Assembly: GCA_943329105.2 (NCBI GenBank)
Contig: CALQCP020000003.1
Location: 1-32,121, forward strand
Source: Chitinophaga pinensis
GTDB taxonomy: Bacteria; Planctomycetota; Phycisphaerae; Phycisphaerales; SM1A02
Length of the DNA stretch: 32,121 nt
Reading direction: 5' to 3'
Shown here piece after piece: positions 1-8,268 of the stretch; within the stretch, counting starts at the first letter, position 1; every line of letters begins with the position of its first letter. Below the pieces are notes generated by a model. The model had not been told where the DNA came from. It searched no databases and worked only from the letters and a program-made list of their open reading frames with translations. The translations under genes and the position numbers were made by a program.

Positions 1-400
1 AAAGAACTTCAAGCCCGAGTCACGAAGGTGTGACCGGATGTTCAGATACAACTTTGTGCGTGCGTTTGGGTTCGGCGTCATATGTCTCCTGAAAGAGGTT
101 AGGCGACCACGGCGGGCGCGTGAAATGTATTTCGATGCCCCCCGGAAGGGCTTCGAACGAGTGGAATCATCCACCATCAGGGTGAAACAACTGCTTCACC
201 CACGTGGACGATGATTCCGAACATGGAAATCGCACCCTCATTCGCCGTCGGCCCAAACCCTTGGACCCCATTTCAGCCCAGTAGCGCGCCTATCAGCCAG
301 CCCGGACCGCGGATAACCACGAACTAATTCTCTGCAAGATCAGGGACAATGCACCCGCTCGGAGCGCCACGCTTCGCCGCACGTCACCCGAAACACGCCC
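1..400. other. Non-coding stretch upstream of rmuC
   Basis: No open frame here looks like a gene; the short frames listed by the ORF track in 293-636 lie opposite or across the rmuC start and have shadow-like composition. The stretch contains one clear structural element (163-218, listed separately) and a GACAAT hexamer at 345-350 that could serve as a -10 box for rmuC. No tRNA, repeat array or transposon end was recognised. The window may begin inside a longer intergenic region or just after the end of an upstream gene. Confidence 0.6.
163..218. other. Nested inverted repeat, possible structured RNA or DNA hairpin
   Basis: Three nested stems can be read directly. The outer one is GGAATCATC (163-171) with GATGATTCC (210-218), 9 perfect pairs. 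The middle one is CAC (172-174) with GTG (204-206). The inner one is GGGTGAA (180-186) with TTCACCC (195-201), 7 perfect pairs, closing an 8-nt loop. A competing local hairpin, GTGGA (161-165) with TCCAC (170-174), would exclude the outer stem. No T-run follows on either side, so a standard intrinsic terminator is not supported. It could be a small RNA, a leader element, a protein-binding site or a terminator of an unseen gene. Function is unknown. Confidence 0.45.
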
Positions 401-1810
401 ATGGAAACCGCGCTCATTATTGTCAACATCGTGCTCACTCTGGCACTCGCTGCATTTGTCTTGCTGCGCCGCGCCGCCGGCAGCAACACCAGTGCCGACG
501 CCGACGTGGTTCTGAAAGCGCACGAATCATTTCTGACAGAGCTACACCGCTTCGGTGAGTCGATCGGTGTAATGGAAAAGCGCCTGCGCGAAGAGTTGCG
601 ACTCAGCGAGACAACAACGCGCGACGCGCTGACCAAACTGATCAGCTTGGCGCGCGATGATCAATTGACTGCAGCAACCACACTGCGCACGGAAGTCAGC
701 AAGAATCTTGCAGTGCAACTTGAAACGACGCTCCTTCGCCTTGATGCAACCCGCGCCTCGCTTGATAAGCAACTCACGGAATCTCGCGAAACCACGCGTG
801 TGCAGTTGGTGGAAGTGCGCGACACCACGCAAGCGCAACTCACCGCCCTGCGCGAAGAGAATCAGAAGAAGCTTGACGAAATGCGAAATGTCGTGGACGA
901 AAAACTCCAGGCAACCCTGACCGCTCGGCTCGATGGCGCCTTCAAGATTGTCAGTGAACGCTTGGAATTGGTGCACAAGGGGTTGGGTGAAATGCAAGCC
1001 ATGGCGGCGGACGTTGGCGGCCTCAAGCGCGCTCTCACCAACGTGAAGACGCGTGGCATTCTTGGTGAAGTGCAACTCGAATCAATCCTCGAGCAATTTC
1101 TCACGCTTGATCAACTGGCACGCAATGTGGAGACCGCGCCGGGCAGCAATAAACGCGTGGAATTTGCCGTGCGAATGCCTGGGCCGTCAGGGGATGCAGG
1201 TATGCCGCTCTGGCTACCAATCGATGCAAAGTTTCCAAAGGATGACTACGAACGCCTACTTGACGCGCAAGATTGCGCCGACAAAGAAGCAGTTGAGAAA
1301 TCACAGAAGGCGCTCGCTGACGCGGTGCGTGGTTTTGCAAAGGACATTCGCAGCAAGTACATCGATCCGCCGCACACCACGGACTTTGCGATTCTCTTTG
1401 TACCCACGGAGGGCCTGTACGCCGAATTGCTCCGCCGCCCCGGGCTTGCGGACGAACTGAACCACGTGCATCGCGTGGTGCTTGCTGGTCCAACCACGCT
1501 TTCCGCCATCTTGCAGAGTCTGCAAATGGGCTTCCGCACCCTGGCACTTGAGAAGCGTTCGAGCGAAGTGTGGAATCTGCTCGGCGCCGTGAAGACGGAA
1601 TTCGGTCGCTTTGGCGATGTCTTGGACAAGGTTCGCAAGCAACTTGCCAGTGCAACCAACACACTTGATGACACTGGAAAGCGGACGCGTGCGATCGAGA
1701 AAAAATTACGAGGCGTTCAGGAACTTCCATCGGAGCAAGCCGCGTTACTCTTACCGCCGCTCAGTGGCTCAGAAGGCGAGCCAGAGCTGATCGACACGGA
1801 AACCGCCTGA
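401..1810 (+). CDS. DNA recombination protein RmuC
   Basis: RmuC-family protein, 469 aa, a usual length for the family. Residues about 4-25 form one hydrophobic N-terminal segment (LIIVNIVLTLALAAFVLL). Residues about 40-200 are a long charged, coiled-coil region, and about 210-430 form the conserved RmuC core, with GILGEVQLESILEQ, LPIDAKFPKDDYERLLDA and FVPTEGLYAELL visible. The core resembles restriction-endonuclease-like nuclease folds. In E. coli, RmuC limits recombination at inverted repeats, and the family is thought to act on DNA from a membrane anchor. The ATG at 401 is favoured because it starts just before the hydrophobic segment; no Shine-Dalgarno is evident. It is followed by a 249-bp gap before gcvP and appears to be a single-gene unit. 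Family call is firm; the biochemical role is from family knowledge. Confidence 0.93.
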   Translation: METALIIVNIVLTLALAAFVLLRRAAGSNTSADADVVLKAHESFLTELHRFGESIGVMEKRLREELRLSETTTRDALTKLISLARDDQLTAATTLRTEVSKNLAVQLETTLLRLDATRASLDKQLTESRETTRVQLVEVRDTTQAQLTALREENQKKLDEMRNVVDEKLQATLTARLDGAFKIVSERLELVHKGLGEMQAMAADVGGLKRALTNVKTRGILGEVQLESILEQFLTLDQLARNVETAPGSNKRVEFAVRMPGPSGDAGMPLWLPIDAKFPKDDYERLLDAQDCADKEAVEKSQKALADAVRGFAKDIRSKYIDPPHTTDFAILFVPTEGLYAELLRRPGLADELNHVHRVVLAGPTTLSAILQSLQMGFRTLALEKRSSEVWNLLGAVKTEFGRFGDVLDKVRKQLASATNTLDDTGKRTRAIEKKLRGVQELPSEQAALLLPPLSGSEGEPELIDTETA

Positions 1811-1865
1811 CGCGCCGCACCGCCTGACCCCCGCTCCCACGCCTCCCGGCGCCCCGTGAGCAATA

Positions 1866-1897
1866 CGCCGACCATCCGCGCCCCCCAGCGGTCGGCG
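1866..1897. terminator. Inverted repeat after rmuC, weak terminator candidate
   Basis: CGCCGACC (1866-1873) and GGTCGGCG (1890-1897) are perfect 8-bp complements around a 16-nt C-rich loop, 56 nt after the rmuC stop. The position suits transcription termination, but no T-run follows, so the call as a terminator is weak; it could act with Rho or be only a structural element. Confidence 0.3.
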
Positions 1898-1959
1898 AAG
1901 ACCCACATTCCGTCAATTCCAGCCCGTTCGCGCTGATGAGTCGCGGCTGACCACCCTCC

Positions 1960-1965
1960 TATACT
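1960..1965 (+). promoter_or_regulatory. Candidate -10 box (TATACT) for gcvP
   Basis: TATACT is a near-consensus -10 hexamer in the rmuC-gcvP gap. No good -35 is visible at 16-18 nt. It ends 8 nt before a TTG in frame with gcvP (1973) and 95 nt before the preferred ATG (2060), so it would give an mRNA with a leader of about 87 nt containing the hairpin at 1980-2005. Confidence 0.35.
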
Positions 1966-1979
1966 TCAGGGCTTGGGCT

Positions 1980-2005
1980 GCGCCGCGCACTTACTTGCGC
2001 GGCGC
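1980..2005 (+). promoter_or_regulatory. GC-rich hairpin in the gcvP leader
   Basis: GCGCCGCGCA (1980-1989) and TGCGCGGCGC (1996-2005) form a perfect 10-bp stem with a 6-nt loop (CTTACT). It lies between the TATACT box and the preferred gcvP ATG. It does not resemble the glycine riboswitch, whose conserved bulge sequences are absent. It could be a leader regulatory hairpin, or simply coding sequence if translation starts at TTG 1973. Confidence 0.4.
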
Positions 2006-2059
2006 GTACCCCAATGTGTTTGGTCCCTGCGCTTTGGCGCCCCGCACAGCACCACTCCG

Positions 2060-5014
2060 ATGACATCGATGCAGACTTCCTCAAAGGCCGTCACCACCGC
2101 CGCCAACATTCCTGGGCCACTCGACCCGCTCGATACATTCGCGCGCCGTCATCTGGGAACCACCTCGGTTGAAGAGACCGAGATGCTTGCGCTGCTTGGC
2201 TGCGCTTCGATGGCAGAGTTGATTGATTCAGCAATTCCAGCGGGCATCCGTCTGCGCCGCGAGCTTGATATCACCGATCCAACCAACGGCCAAAAGTTCG
2301 CCATGCGCGGCGAGGCCGAGACCCTTGCCGCGTTGCAAACGCTCGCTGATCGCAATCAGGTGTGGCGCACGTACATGGGAATGGGCTATCACGACACCAT
2401 CACCCCGCCGGTGATTCTGCGCAACGTCCTTGAAAATCCAGGTTGGTACACGGCCTACACGCCGTACCAAGCAGAGATTGCCCAGGGTCGCTTGGAAGCA
2501 CTCTTGAACTGGCAGACCATGGTGTGCGAACTTACCGGCATGGAAGTGACCAATGCGTCGCTACTTGACGAAGGCACCGCCGCTGCTGAAGCCATGAGCC
2601 TCTGCTACTCCGCGAGCGGGCAGAAGAAGAAGCGATTCTTTGTTGCCGAAGATTGCCATCCGCAGACCATCGCGGTGGTGGAGACGCGCGCTTCCGGTCT
2701 CGGAATTGAACTGGTCATTGGTAAGCCATCGAACGCCACCGTGACCGATGGAACCTTCTGCGGCGGGCTGGTTCAGTACCCCTGCACCAGCGGAAAAATC
2801 CATGATTACAAGGACTTTGCAACCACTCTGCACACTGCCGGCGCGCTTTTGGTGGTGGCAGCAGATCCACTGGCGCTGTGCCTACTGACCCCGCCCGGCC
2901 AATGGGGCGCCGACGTAGTGGTTGGCAGCGCGCAGCGATTCGGCGTACCAATGGGCTTCGGTGGTCCACACGCCGCATACTTCGCCACCAAGTCCGAACA
3001 CGTGCGTCGTATGCCAGGTCGGTTGATCGGCATGAGCCGCGACACCACCGGCGCGCCCGCTCTGCGCATGGCGATCCAGACGCGCGAGCAACACATTAAG
3101 CGCGAGCGTGCCACCAGCAACATTTGCACCGCTCAGGTACTTCTTGCGGTCATCGCCGGTATGTACGGCGCTTGGCACGGACCCGAGGGACTGAAGGCGA
3201 TCGCCAATCGTGTTCACCTCGCCACCAATACACTCGCCGCTGCGCTGCGCACGCTTGGTCACGATTGTGGAACACACGCGTGGTTTGACACCGTGCGCGT
3301 CAAACTTGGCGGTGGCGCCACGCAACAAGGCGTACTGGCAGCAGCTGCCGCGAAGCAGATCAACTTCCGCATCTATGCCGATGGAACGCTTGGCGTGACT
3401 CTTGATGAAACCGTCACCCCCGCAGACATTCAAGATGTGATTGACATCTTCGCCACCGGCACCGGCAAGCCTGCTCCGAAAGTTGCCGATGTTGCGCGCA
3501 CCATCAAGACATCCAACCTCGGCACCTTTGCGCGCGTTGGCACGTTCATGCAGCAGCCGGTCTTCAGCCAGTACCACAGCGAGCACGAAATGCTTCGCTA
3601 CCTGTGGCGCCTGCAAAGTAAGGATTTGAGCCTGGTTCACAGCATGATTCCGCTTGGTTCATGCACCATGAAGTTGAACGCCACCAGCGAAATGATCCCG
3701 GTCACCTGGCCTGGCTTTGGCAAGATTCATCCGTTTGCACCTGCCGATCAGTGGAAGGGCTATGCGGATCTGTTCCGCACGCTCGAGACGTGGCTCTGCG
3801 AAGTCACCGGCTTCGCCGCCGTCAGTTTGCAGCCGAATGCTGGTTCGCAAGGCGAGTACGCCGGTCTCATGGTGATTCGCGCGTACCACCATCACCGCGG
3901 TGACAAGGCTCGAACGATCTGCTTGATTCCCGATAGTGCGCACGGCACCAATCCGGCGAGCGCGGTGATCGCAGGTATGACGGTTGTTCCGGTCGATAGC
4001 GACGCTGACGGCAACGTCGATATTGCGGACTTGAAGATGAAGGCAGAACTTCACTCCAAGGATCTTGCGGCCTGCATGATGACGTACCCAAGTACGCACG
4101 GCGTGTTCGAAGATCGCATTCGCGAATTGTGTGACATCGTTCACGCCAACGGCGGGCTCGTCTATATGGACGGCGCCAACATGAATGCGCAGGTTGGCAT
4201 TACGCGTCCGGGCGATATCGGCGCGGATGTTTGCCACTTGAATCTGCATAAGACGTTCTGCATTCCGCACGGCGGTGGCGGTCCGGGCATGGGTCCGATC
4301 GGCGTCGTGGCACGGTTGGCAGACTTCCTGCCAGGTCATCCGGTTCTGCGCCCACTCACCGCGGGCAAGCATGCGATCGGCCCAATCAGTGCGGCCCCGT
4401 ATGGCAGCTCCAGCATTCTGACCATCAGTTGGATGTACATCGCCATGATGGGCGCGGAAGGTATGCGGCGCGCAACGGAAGTAGCCATTCTCAACGCCAA
4501 TTACATGGCAAAGCGGCTGGAGAATCACTACCCAGTGGTTTACACCAACAACAATGGCCGATGCGCGCACGAGTTCATCATTGACTTGCGTCCGTTTGAC
4601 GTCAGCGTTGGCATCAAGCCCGACGATGTCGCAAAGCGGCTCATGGACTACGGATTCCACGCACCAACCATGAGTTGGCCGCTGGCTGGTTCGTTGATGA
4701 TTGAACCAACCGAGAGCGAAAGCAAGGAAGAATGCGATCGCCTGTGCGATGCGCTGATTGCCATTCGTGAAGAAATCCGGCAGATCGAGAGTGGCGCATG
4801 GTCGAAGGACAACAACCCGCTCAAGCACGCTCCGCATACTGCAGCAGTGGTGACGGCTACTGAGTGGACCCGCCCGTACACTCGTGAACAGGCTGCATAC
4901 CCAGCCACTTGGCTTCGCTCATGGAAGTACTGGCCACCAGTGGGTCGCGTTGACAATCCGTACGGCGATCGCAATTTGGTTTGCACATGTGAATCTGTTC
5001 GGTCATACGCCTGA
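2060..5014 (+). CDS. Glycine dehydrogenase (decarboxylating), glycine cleavage P-protein
   Basis: PLP-dependent P-protein of the glycine cleavage system. It decarboxylates glycine and passes the aminomethyl group to the lipoyl arm of H-protein. It is the single-chain form, with the N-terminal half ([30 protein letters not shown]) and C-terminal half ([31 protein letters not shown]) fused, 984 aa from ATG 2060. The PLP-binding lysine sits in [17 protein letters not shown], Lys731 by my count, followed by the glycine-rich loop. The ORF track begins at TTG 1973, adding 29 residues that do not look like P-protein; ATG 2060 or 2069 is more likely. No gcvT, gcvH or lpd gene is in the window, so the partners must lie elsewhere. 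The ricT-like gene follows after 29 nt, probably on the same transcript. Confidence 0.96.
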   Translation: MTSMQTSSKAVTTAANIPGPLDPLDTFARRHLGTTSVEETEMLALLGCASMAELIDSAIPAGIRLRRELDITDPTNGQKFAMRGEAETLAALQTLADRNQVWRTYMGMGYHDTITPPVILRNVLENPGWYTAYTPYQAEIAQGRLEALLNWQTMVCELTGMEVTNASLLDEGTAAAEAMSLCYSASGQKKKRFFVAEDCHPQTIAVVETRASGLGIELVIGKPSNATVTDGTFCGGLVQYPCTSGKIHDYKDFATTLHTAGALLVVAADPLALCLLTPPGQWGADVVVGSAQRFGVPMGFGGPHAAYFATKSEHVRRMPGRLIGMSRDTTGAPALRMAIQTREQHIKRERATSNICTAQVLLAVIAGMYGAWHGPEGLKAIANRVHLATNTLAAALRTLGHDCGTHAWFDTVRVKLGGGATQQGVLAAAAAKQINFRIYADGTLGVTLDETVTPADIQDVIDIFATGTGKPAPKVADVARTIKTSNLGTFARVGTFMQQPVFSQYHSEHEMLRYLWRLQSKDLSLVHSMIPLGSCTMKLNATSEMIPVTWPGFGKIHPFAPADQWKGYADLFRTLETWLCEVTGFAAVSLQPNAGSQGEYAGLMVIRAYHHHRGDKARTICLIPDSAHGTNPASAVIAGMTVVPVDSDADGNVDIADLKMKAELHSKDLAACMMTYPSTHGVFEDRIRELCDIVHANGGLVYMDGANMNAQVGITRPGDIGADVCHLNLHKTFCIPHGGGGPGMGPIGVVARLADFLPGHPVLRPLTAGKHAIGPISAAPYGSSSILTISWMYIAMMGAEGMRRATEVAILNANYMAKRLENHYPVVYTNNNGRCAHEFIIDLRPFDVSVGIKPDDVAKRLMDYGFHAPTMSWPLAGSLMIEPTESESKEECDRLCDALIAIREEIRQIESGAWSKDNNPLKHAPHTAAVVTATEWTRPYTREQAAYPATWLRSWKYWPPVGRVDNPYGDRNLVCTCESVRSYA

Positions 5015-5043
5015 AAACCGTTCGAGTCACTGAGGCACCACTC

Positions 5044-6510
5044 ATGTCCATATTCCCACTGCCAATGTTCGAACGCGATGCCGATCCCGCTCACCGGGAC
5101 GCCATGACTGATGCAGAGGTGTATGCACGTCTCAAAGCGCCTTCGTCAATTGTGGTGAAGTTCGGGTCGATCAAACTGATTGGCGAATATCCTTACGACG
5201 GTTCGGCGAAGCCGGGCTGTGGCAGCCGGATGGTTGCGCGCACTCATCGTGGCACTGAGATCACGGAGATGCTCACCACTACCTGCCCCAACAGTGGTTG
5301 TTCCAAGAGCATCAGTCGGCACGAAATGCTTGAATATGTGGACAATTCGGGTGGCAAGGATTACCCGTTCCACACCAACGGGCGGATCTTGCGCGTGGCA
5401 ACGGTGGAAGACATGAATGCCTGGTCTGCCATGCGCGACCGCTTCATGGACACGGAACTGCAGGCTGTTCGTGCTGAGGCGAAGTCCATGGGATTCACGA
5501 TGAAGATCGTGGAAGTGGAGCCCGTCCTGGGCGGCGAACACGTCACGGTGCATTACCTGAGCGAAGAGCGCGTGGATTTCCGCGAGCTGGTGCCTGCATT
5601 GGCGCGTCGCTTTGGCGCGCGCGTGGAAATGCATCAGATCGGTGCTCGCGACGAAGCCCGTCTCACCGCTGATTACGAGAAGTGCGGACAGCACTGCTGC
5701 TGCAAGAATTTCTTGAAGGTGTTGATGCCGGTCAGTATGAAGAGCGCCAAGACGCAGAAGGCATCACTTGATCCGCTGAAGATCAGCGGTCGTTGCGGGC
5801 GCTTGATGTGCTGCCTCCGCTACGAAGATCAGACCTACGACGAACTCAAGAAGCGACTGCCCAAGAATAAGAGTCGCGTTGGAACCAGTGAAGGACCAGG
5901 CACGGTCATCGACTCCAAGATCTTGGTGCAATTGGTGCTCGTTCGCCTTGATCACAACGGCGTTGACATTGCTGTACCAGTGGAAGAACTTCTGCCGGAA
6001 GATGCATGCCCACAGCCAGCTGCGCAGCCCGACCCATTCCGTGGCATGCGCCGCGAAGATGTAGCGCGGCGCACAGGTGGCGCGGGGCGGACAGCGGACA
6101 ACCGTGCTCCAAAGGACGCGCAGCAGAGCACGTTTAAGGACGCAGCAAAGCGTGCGGAGTCTGCGCCGCGGATGCCGTCGTCGGCGTCATCGCCGTCGCC
6201 GTCGCTGTCGCCGTCATCGCCATCGACGCCTTCGGCGTCTTCGTCCTCGCCTGCCAATGCGACCAACCCAACGCCAGCGCTTGGAAATACACCCGCGCCA
6301 GCCAAGCCGTTGGATCCCTCAGCACCCCTCTCTGGAACCGGTTTGAACACTGGCTCGCCGGAACAACCATCGACGACCGGTCCAAAGAAGCGTCGACGGC
6401 GTCGCGGTCGTGGCAAGGGTGGTGCGCAGGGCGGCGGGCAAGGTGGCGCGCCAAGCAGCGGACCAAACAGCGGACCGAACGGCGGCCCGTCAGGCCAGTC
6501 ACCAAGCTGA
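5044..6510 (+). CDS. PSP1-domain protein, RicT/YaaT family, with RG-rich tail
   Basis: Residues about 30-310 match the RicT/YaaT (PSP1 C-terminal) family. The signature is the paired cysteine motifs CGQHCCCKNFL (about 213-223) and KISGRCGRLMCCLRYE (about 246-261). In Bacillus subtilis, RicT joins RicA and RicF in an iron-sulfur complex that affects RNase Y-dependent RNA maturation; the conserved cysteines are the likely cluster ligands. An added CPNSGC motif lies near residue 81. From about residue 315 the protein is disordered: a Ser/Pro tract, then KKRRRRRGRGKGG and Gly/Gln/Ser repeats, which look RNA-binding. It follows gcvP by 29 nt and lies 48 nt before the signal peptidase gene. The family is clear; the link to RNA processing here is inference, since no RicA, RicF or RNase Y gene is visible. 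Confidence 0.88.
   Translation: MSIFPLPMFERDADPAHRDAMTDAEVYARLKAPSSIVVKFGSIKLIGEYPYDGSAKPGCGSRMVARTHRGTEITEMLTTTCPNSGCSKSISRHEMLEYVDNSGGKDYPFHTNGRILRVATVEDMNAWSAMRDRFMDTELQAVRAEAKSMGFTMKIVEVEPVLGGEHVTVHYLSEERVDFRELVPALARRFGARVEMHQIGARDEARLTADYEKCGQHCCCKNFLKVLMPVSMKSAKTQKASLDPLKISGRCGRLMCCLRYEDQTYDELKKRLPKNKSRVGTSEGPGTVIDSKILVQLVLVRLDHNGVDIAVPVEELLPEDACPQPAAQPDPFRGMRREDVARRTGGAGRTADNRAPKDAQQSTFKDAAKRAESAPRMPSSASSPSPSLSPSSPSTPSASSSSPANATNPTPALGNTPAPAKPLDPSAPLSGTGLNTGSPEQPSTTGPKKRRRRRGRGKGGAQGGGQGGAPSSGPNSGPNGGPSGQSPS
6174..6250 (+). repeat. Imperfect GTCGCC/TCG microsatellite-like tract in the RicT-like gene
   Basis: A run of short imperfect repeats (gtcatcgccgtcgccgtcgc and similar) encodes the Ser/Pro-rich linker between the PSP1 domain and the RG-rich tail. 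Such tracts can change length by slippage. Units are multiples of three, so frame would often be kept. Confidence 0.6.
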
Positions 6511-6544
6511 CGCAGCACTCGACCGCCACGCGCGTGTTCCCCGA

Positions 6545-6550
6545 TACGAT
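6545..6550 (+). promoter_or_regulatory. Candidate -10 box (TACGAT) for lepB
   Basis: TACGAT ends 9 nt before the ATG at 6559, which would place the transcription start within a few bases of the start codon. The preceding gene ends at 6510, so lepB could also be read from upstream. Confidence 0.35.
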
Positions 6551-6558
6551 CCATTGCG

Positions 6559-8235
6559 ATGACCGTGCCGCAGAACAACACCAGCGAAGACAAGCCAGAA
6601 ACTGACATCGTTGGAACACTGATGTCATTGACCGTCGCCTTCACCATGGCGATGGCGTTCCGTGGATTCGTCTTGGAAGGGTTCGTCATTCCCACTGGAT
6701 CCATGGGCCCGACGCTCATGGGCGCACACGTGCGCAACTTCAGTCCGGTCACCGGGTTTGAATATCCCGCCGATGTACAGGTGGCGGTACTCAATCCAAG
6801 CACCAAGGAGCTCCCGGTCTACGACCCGATGATTTCCACGCGGGTGCCGATCGGTACTACTTCAGCGGTTGCGATGGTCTCGGAAGCGCGCTCGGGCGAT
6901 CGTGTCTTGGTGCTCAAGCCGCTCTTTGCGTTCACCGACCCGCAGCGCTGGGACGTGGTGGTCTTTAAGAATCCCGTTGACCCCGCCGGCGATACGCAGA
7001 ACTTCATCAAGCGCATGGTTGGCCTGCCCGGCGAGACGTTCTTGCTTTTTGACGGCGACGTCTTCACCGGCGCACCGGATGCCCGTACGCAAGACCTGAA
7101 GATTGCGCGCAAGCCAGAGTTTGTGCAACGCGCCGTGTGGCAGCCGATTTACGACAGCGACTTTGAGCCGGTTGTTCCAGTAGCGACGCTCGAAACAGCC
7201 ATGAAAACTGCGTGGCTAGGAGCTCCATGGAAGCCAACGGGACCGGAGACAAGCAAGTGGAAGTTGGCACCAAGTCGCGACTGGGCATTCGCTGGCACCG
7301 GCACTACCACGCTTAACTGGAGTGTGGATGCGTTTGCCATTGACGACTGGAGTTCCTACAACTCCATGCGCATGGCCTACGACGCTATGCGTCGCTTCCC
7401 GCGCGGCATGGCCGATCGCGATTGGCGCCAAGAAATGTGTTTCCCGGTGAGTGATCTGCGCCTGTGTGCCACCATTGAGTGCGCACAACTTGCCGCGTTT
7501 ACCTCGACGTTCACACTCACCGCGCGCAGTTCTACGCTGGCGTTTGCAATCAAGGGTTCCGGCGAAGTCACCGTGACTCGTAGCGTCATGGAGAGTGGCG
7601 AGTTGCTTGGAACGGCAGCGGCGAAATTCACGCCGCGCACCGATGGTCTGCTTTCCTTTGAATGCTGGCATGTCGATCAGCAACTCTGGGTATTCATCAA
7701 TGGCAGCCAAGTGCTGCAAATGCCCTATGAATTTAAAAGTCTTGACGACCGCGTCACGGCCAGCATGTTTGGGCGAACCGTTGAGGATTACGTGCGCCGT
7801 CACACCGATACACGCGGCCCGACGCCACCACGGTTGGCATGGACCTTTGAGACCGCGGCACCATTCACCCTGCGCGGTGTCAAGCTTGACCGCGATCTTT
7901 ACTACCGCCCGGTTCTGCATGACGCCAACAATCAGTTCGCGATCAACGGCGACTATCTCTCGGGTCCCGGCTTTGCAACCAACTACGAAGAGCCCGCGCG
8001 GCTCAGTGATCGTGACTATGTCATGCTCGGCGACAACTCATCTGCGAGCCGCGATGCTCGGCTGTGGGGTCGCGCGCATGCCTTAACGCTGCAGACATTT
8101 GGCGATGCGCAGCCTGGTGTGGTGCCCCGCGAAATGATCGTCGGCAAGGCGTGGGCGGTGTATTTCCCAGCGCCGGTAGCGGCACCGCCGCTCCCGTTTG
8201 TCCTGGACTTTGGGCGCATTCGCTTTATTCGCTAG
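6559..8235 (+). CDS. Signal peptidase I with a large internal insert
   Basis: Membrane-bound Ser/Lys signal peptidase that cleaves export signal peptides. An N-terminal hydrophobic segment (about 18-42) leads into VIPTGSMGPTL, with nucleophile Ser48. NFIKRMVGLPGE carries the general base Lys151, and GDNSSASRDARLWG (491-504) is the late conserved box. The protein is 558 aa, well above the 200-350 aa common in bacteria, because about 330 residues separate the lysine box from the GDN box. The insert contains a beta-rich stretch (about 310-450) with LSFECWHVDQQLWVFINGSQ, resembling a LamG/concanavalin-like sandwich. Both catalytic residues are present, so the enzyme should be active. The ATG is chosen because it gives a short cytoplasmic tail before the membrane segment. 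Confidence 0.93.
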   Translation: MTVPQNNTSEDKPETDIVGTLMSLTVAFTMAMAFRGFVLEGFVIPTGSMGPTLMGAHVRNFSPVTGFEYPADVQVAVLNPSTKELPVYDPMISTRVPIGTTSAVAMVSEARSGDRVLVLKPLFAFTDPQRWDVVVFKNPVDPAGDTQNFIKRMVGLPGETFLLFDGDVFTGAPDARTQDLKIARKPEFVQRAVWQPIYDSDFEPVVPVATLETAMKTAWLGAPWKPTGPETSKWKLAPSRDWAFAGTGTTTLNWSVDAFAIDDWSSYNSMRMAYDAMRRFPRGMADRDWRQEMCFPVSDLRLCATIECAQLAAFTSTFTLTARSSTLAFAIKGSGEVTVTRSVMESGELLGTAAAKFTPRTDGLLSFECWHVDQQLWVFINGSQVLQMPYEFKSLDDRVTASMFGRTVEDYVRRHTDTRGPTPPRLAWTFETAAPFTLRGVKLDRDLYYRPVLHDANNQFAINGDYLSGPGFATNYEEPARLSDRDYVMLGDNSSASRDARLWGRAHALTLQTFGDAQPGVVPREMIVGKAWAVYFPAPVAAPPLPFVLDFGRIRFIR

Positions 8236-8268
8236 TGTTGCAACGCTTGGTGCCGCCATACATGGGTG

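Noticed and set aside
130-175. TTCGAAC sequence resembling a tRNA T-loop
   Set aside because: The flanking bases do not pair as a T-stem and no acceptor or anticodon arms are present.
1973-2059. TTG start for gcvP in the ORF track
   Set aside because: The added residues are unlike P-protein and the DNA forms a perfect hairpin; kept only as a less likely alternative.
1811-2059. Glycine riboswitch upstream of gcvP
   Set aside because: No tandem aptamer consensus could be found in the gap.
2882-3640. 252-aa minus-strand frame opposite gcvP
   Set aside because: Same reason: antisense shadow with no recognisable domain or start signal.
3659-4837. 392-aa minus-strand frame opposite gcvP
   Set aside because: It lies wholly antisense to a highly conserved P-protein and its translation is His/Arg/Val-rich with no motif; a codon-bias shadow.
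5952-6806. 284-aa minus-strand frame across the RicT tail and lepB start
   Set aside because: Low-complexity antisense of the Ser/Pro and Arg/Gly tail; its Asp/Gly/Pro runs mirror the repeats on the other strand.
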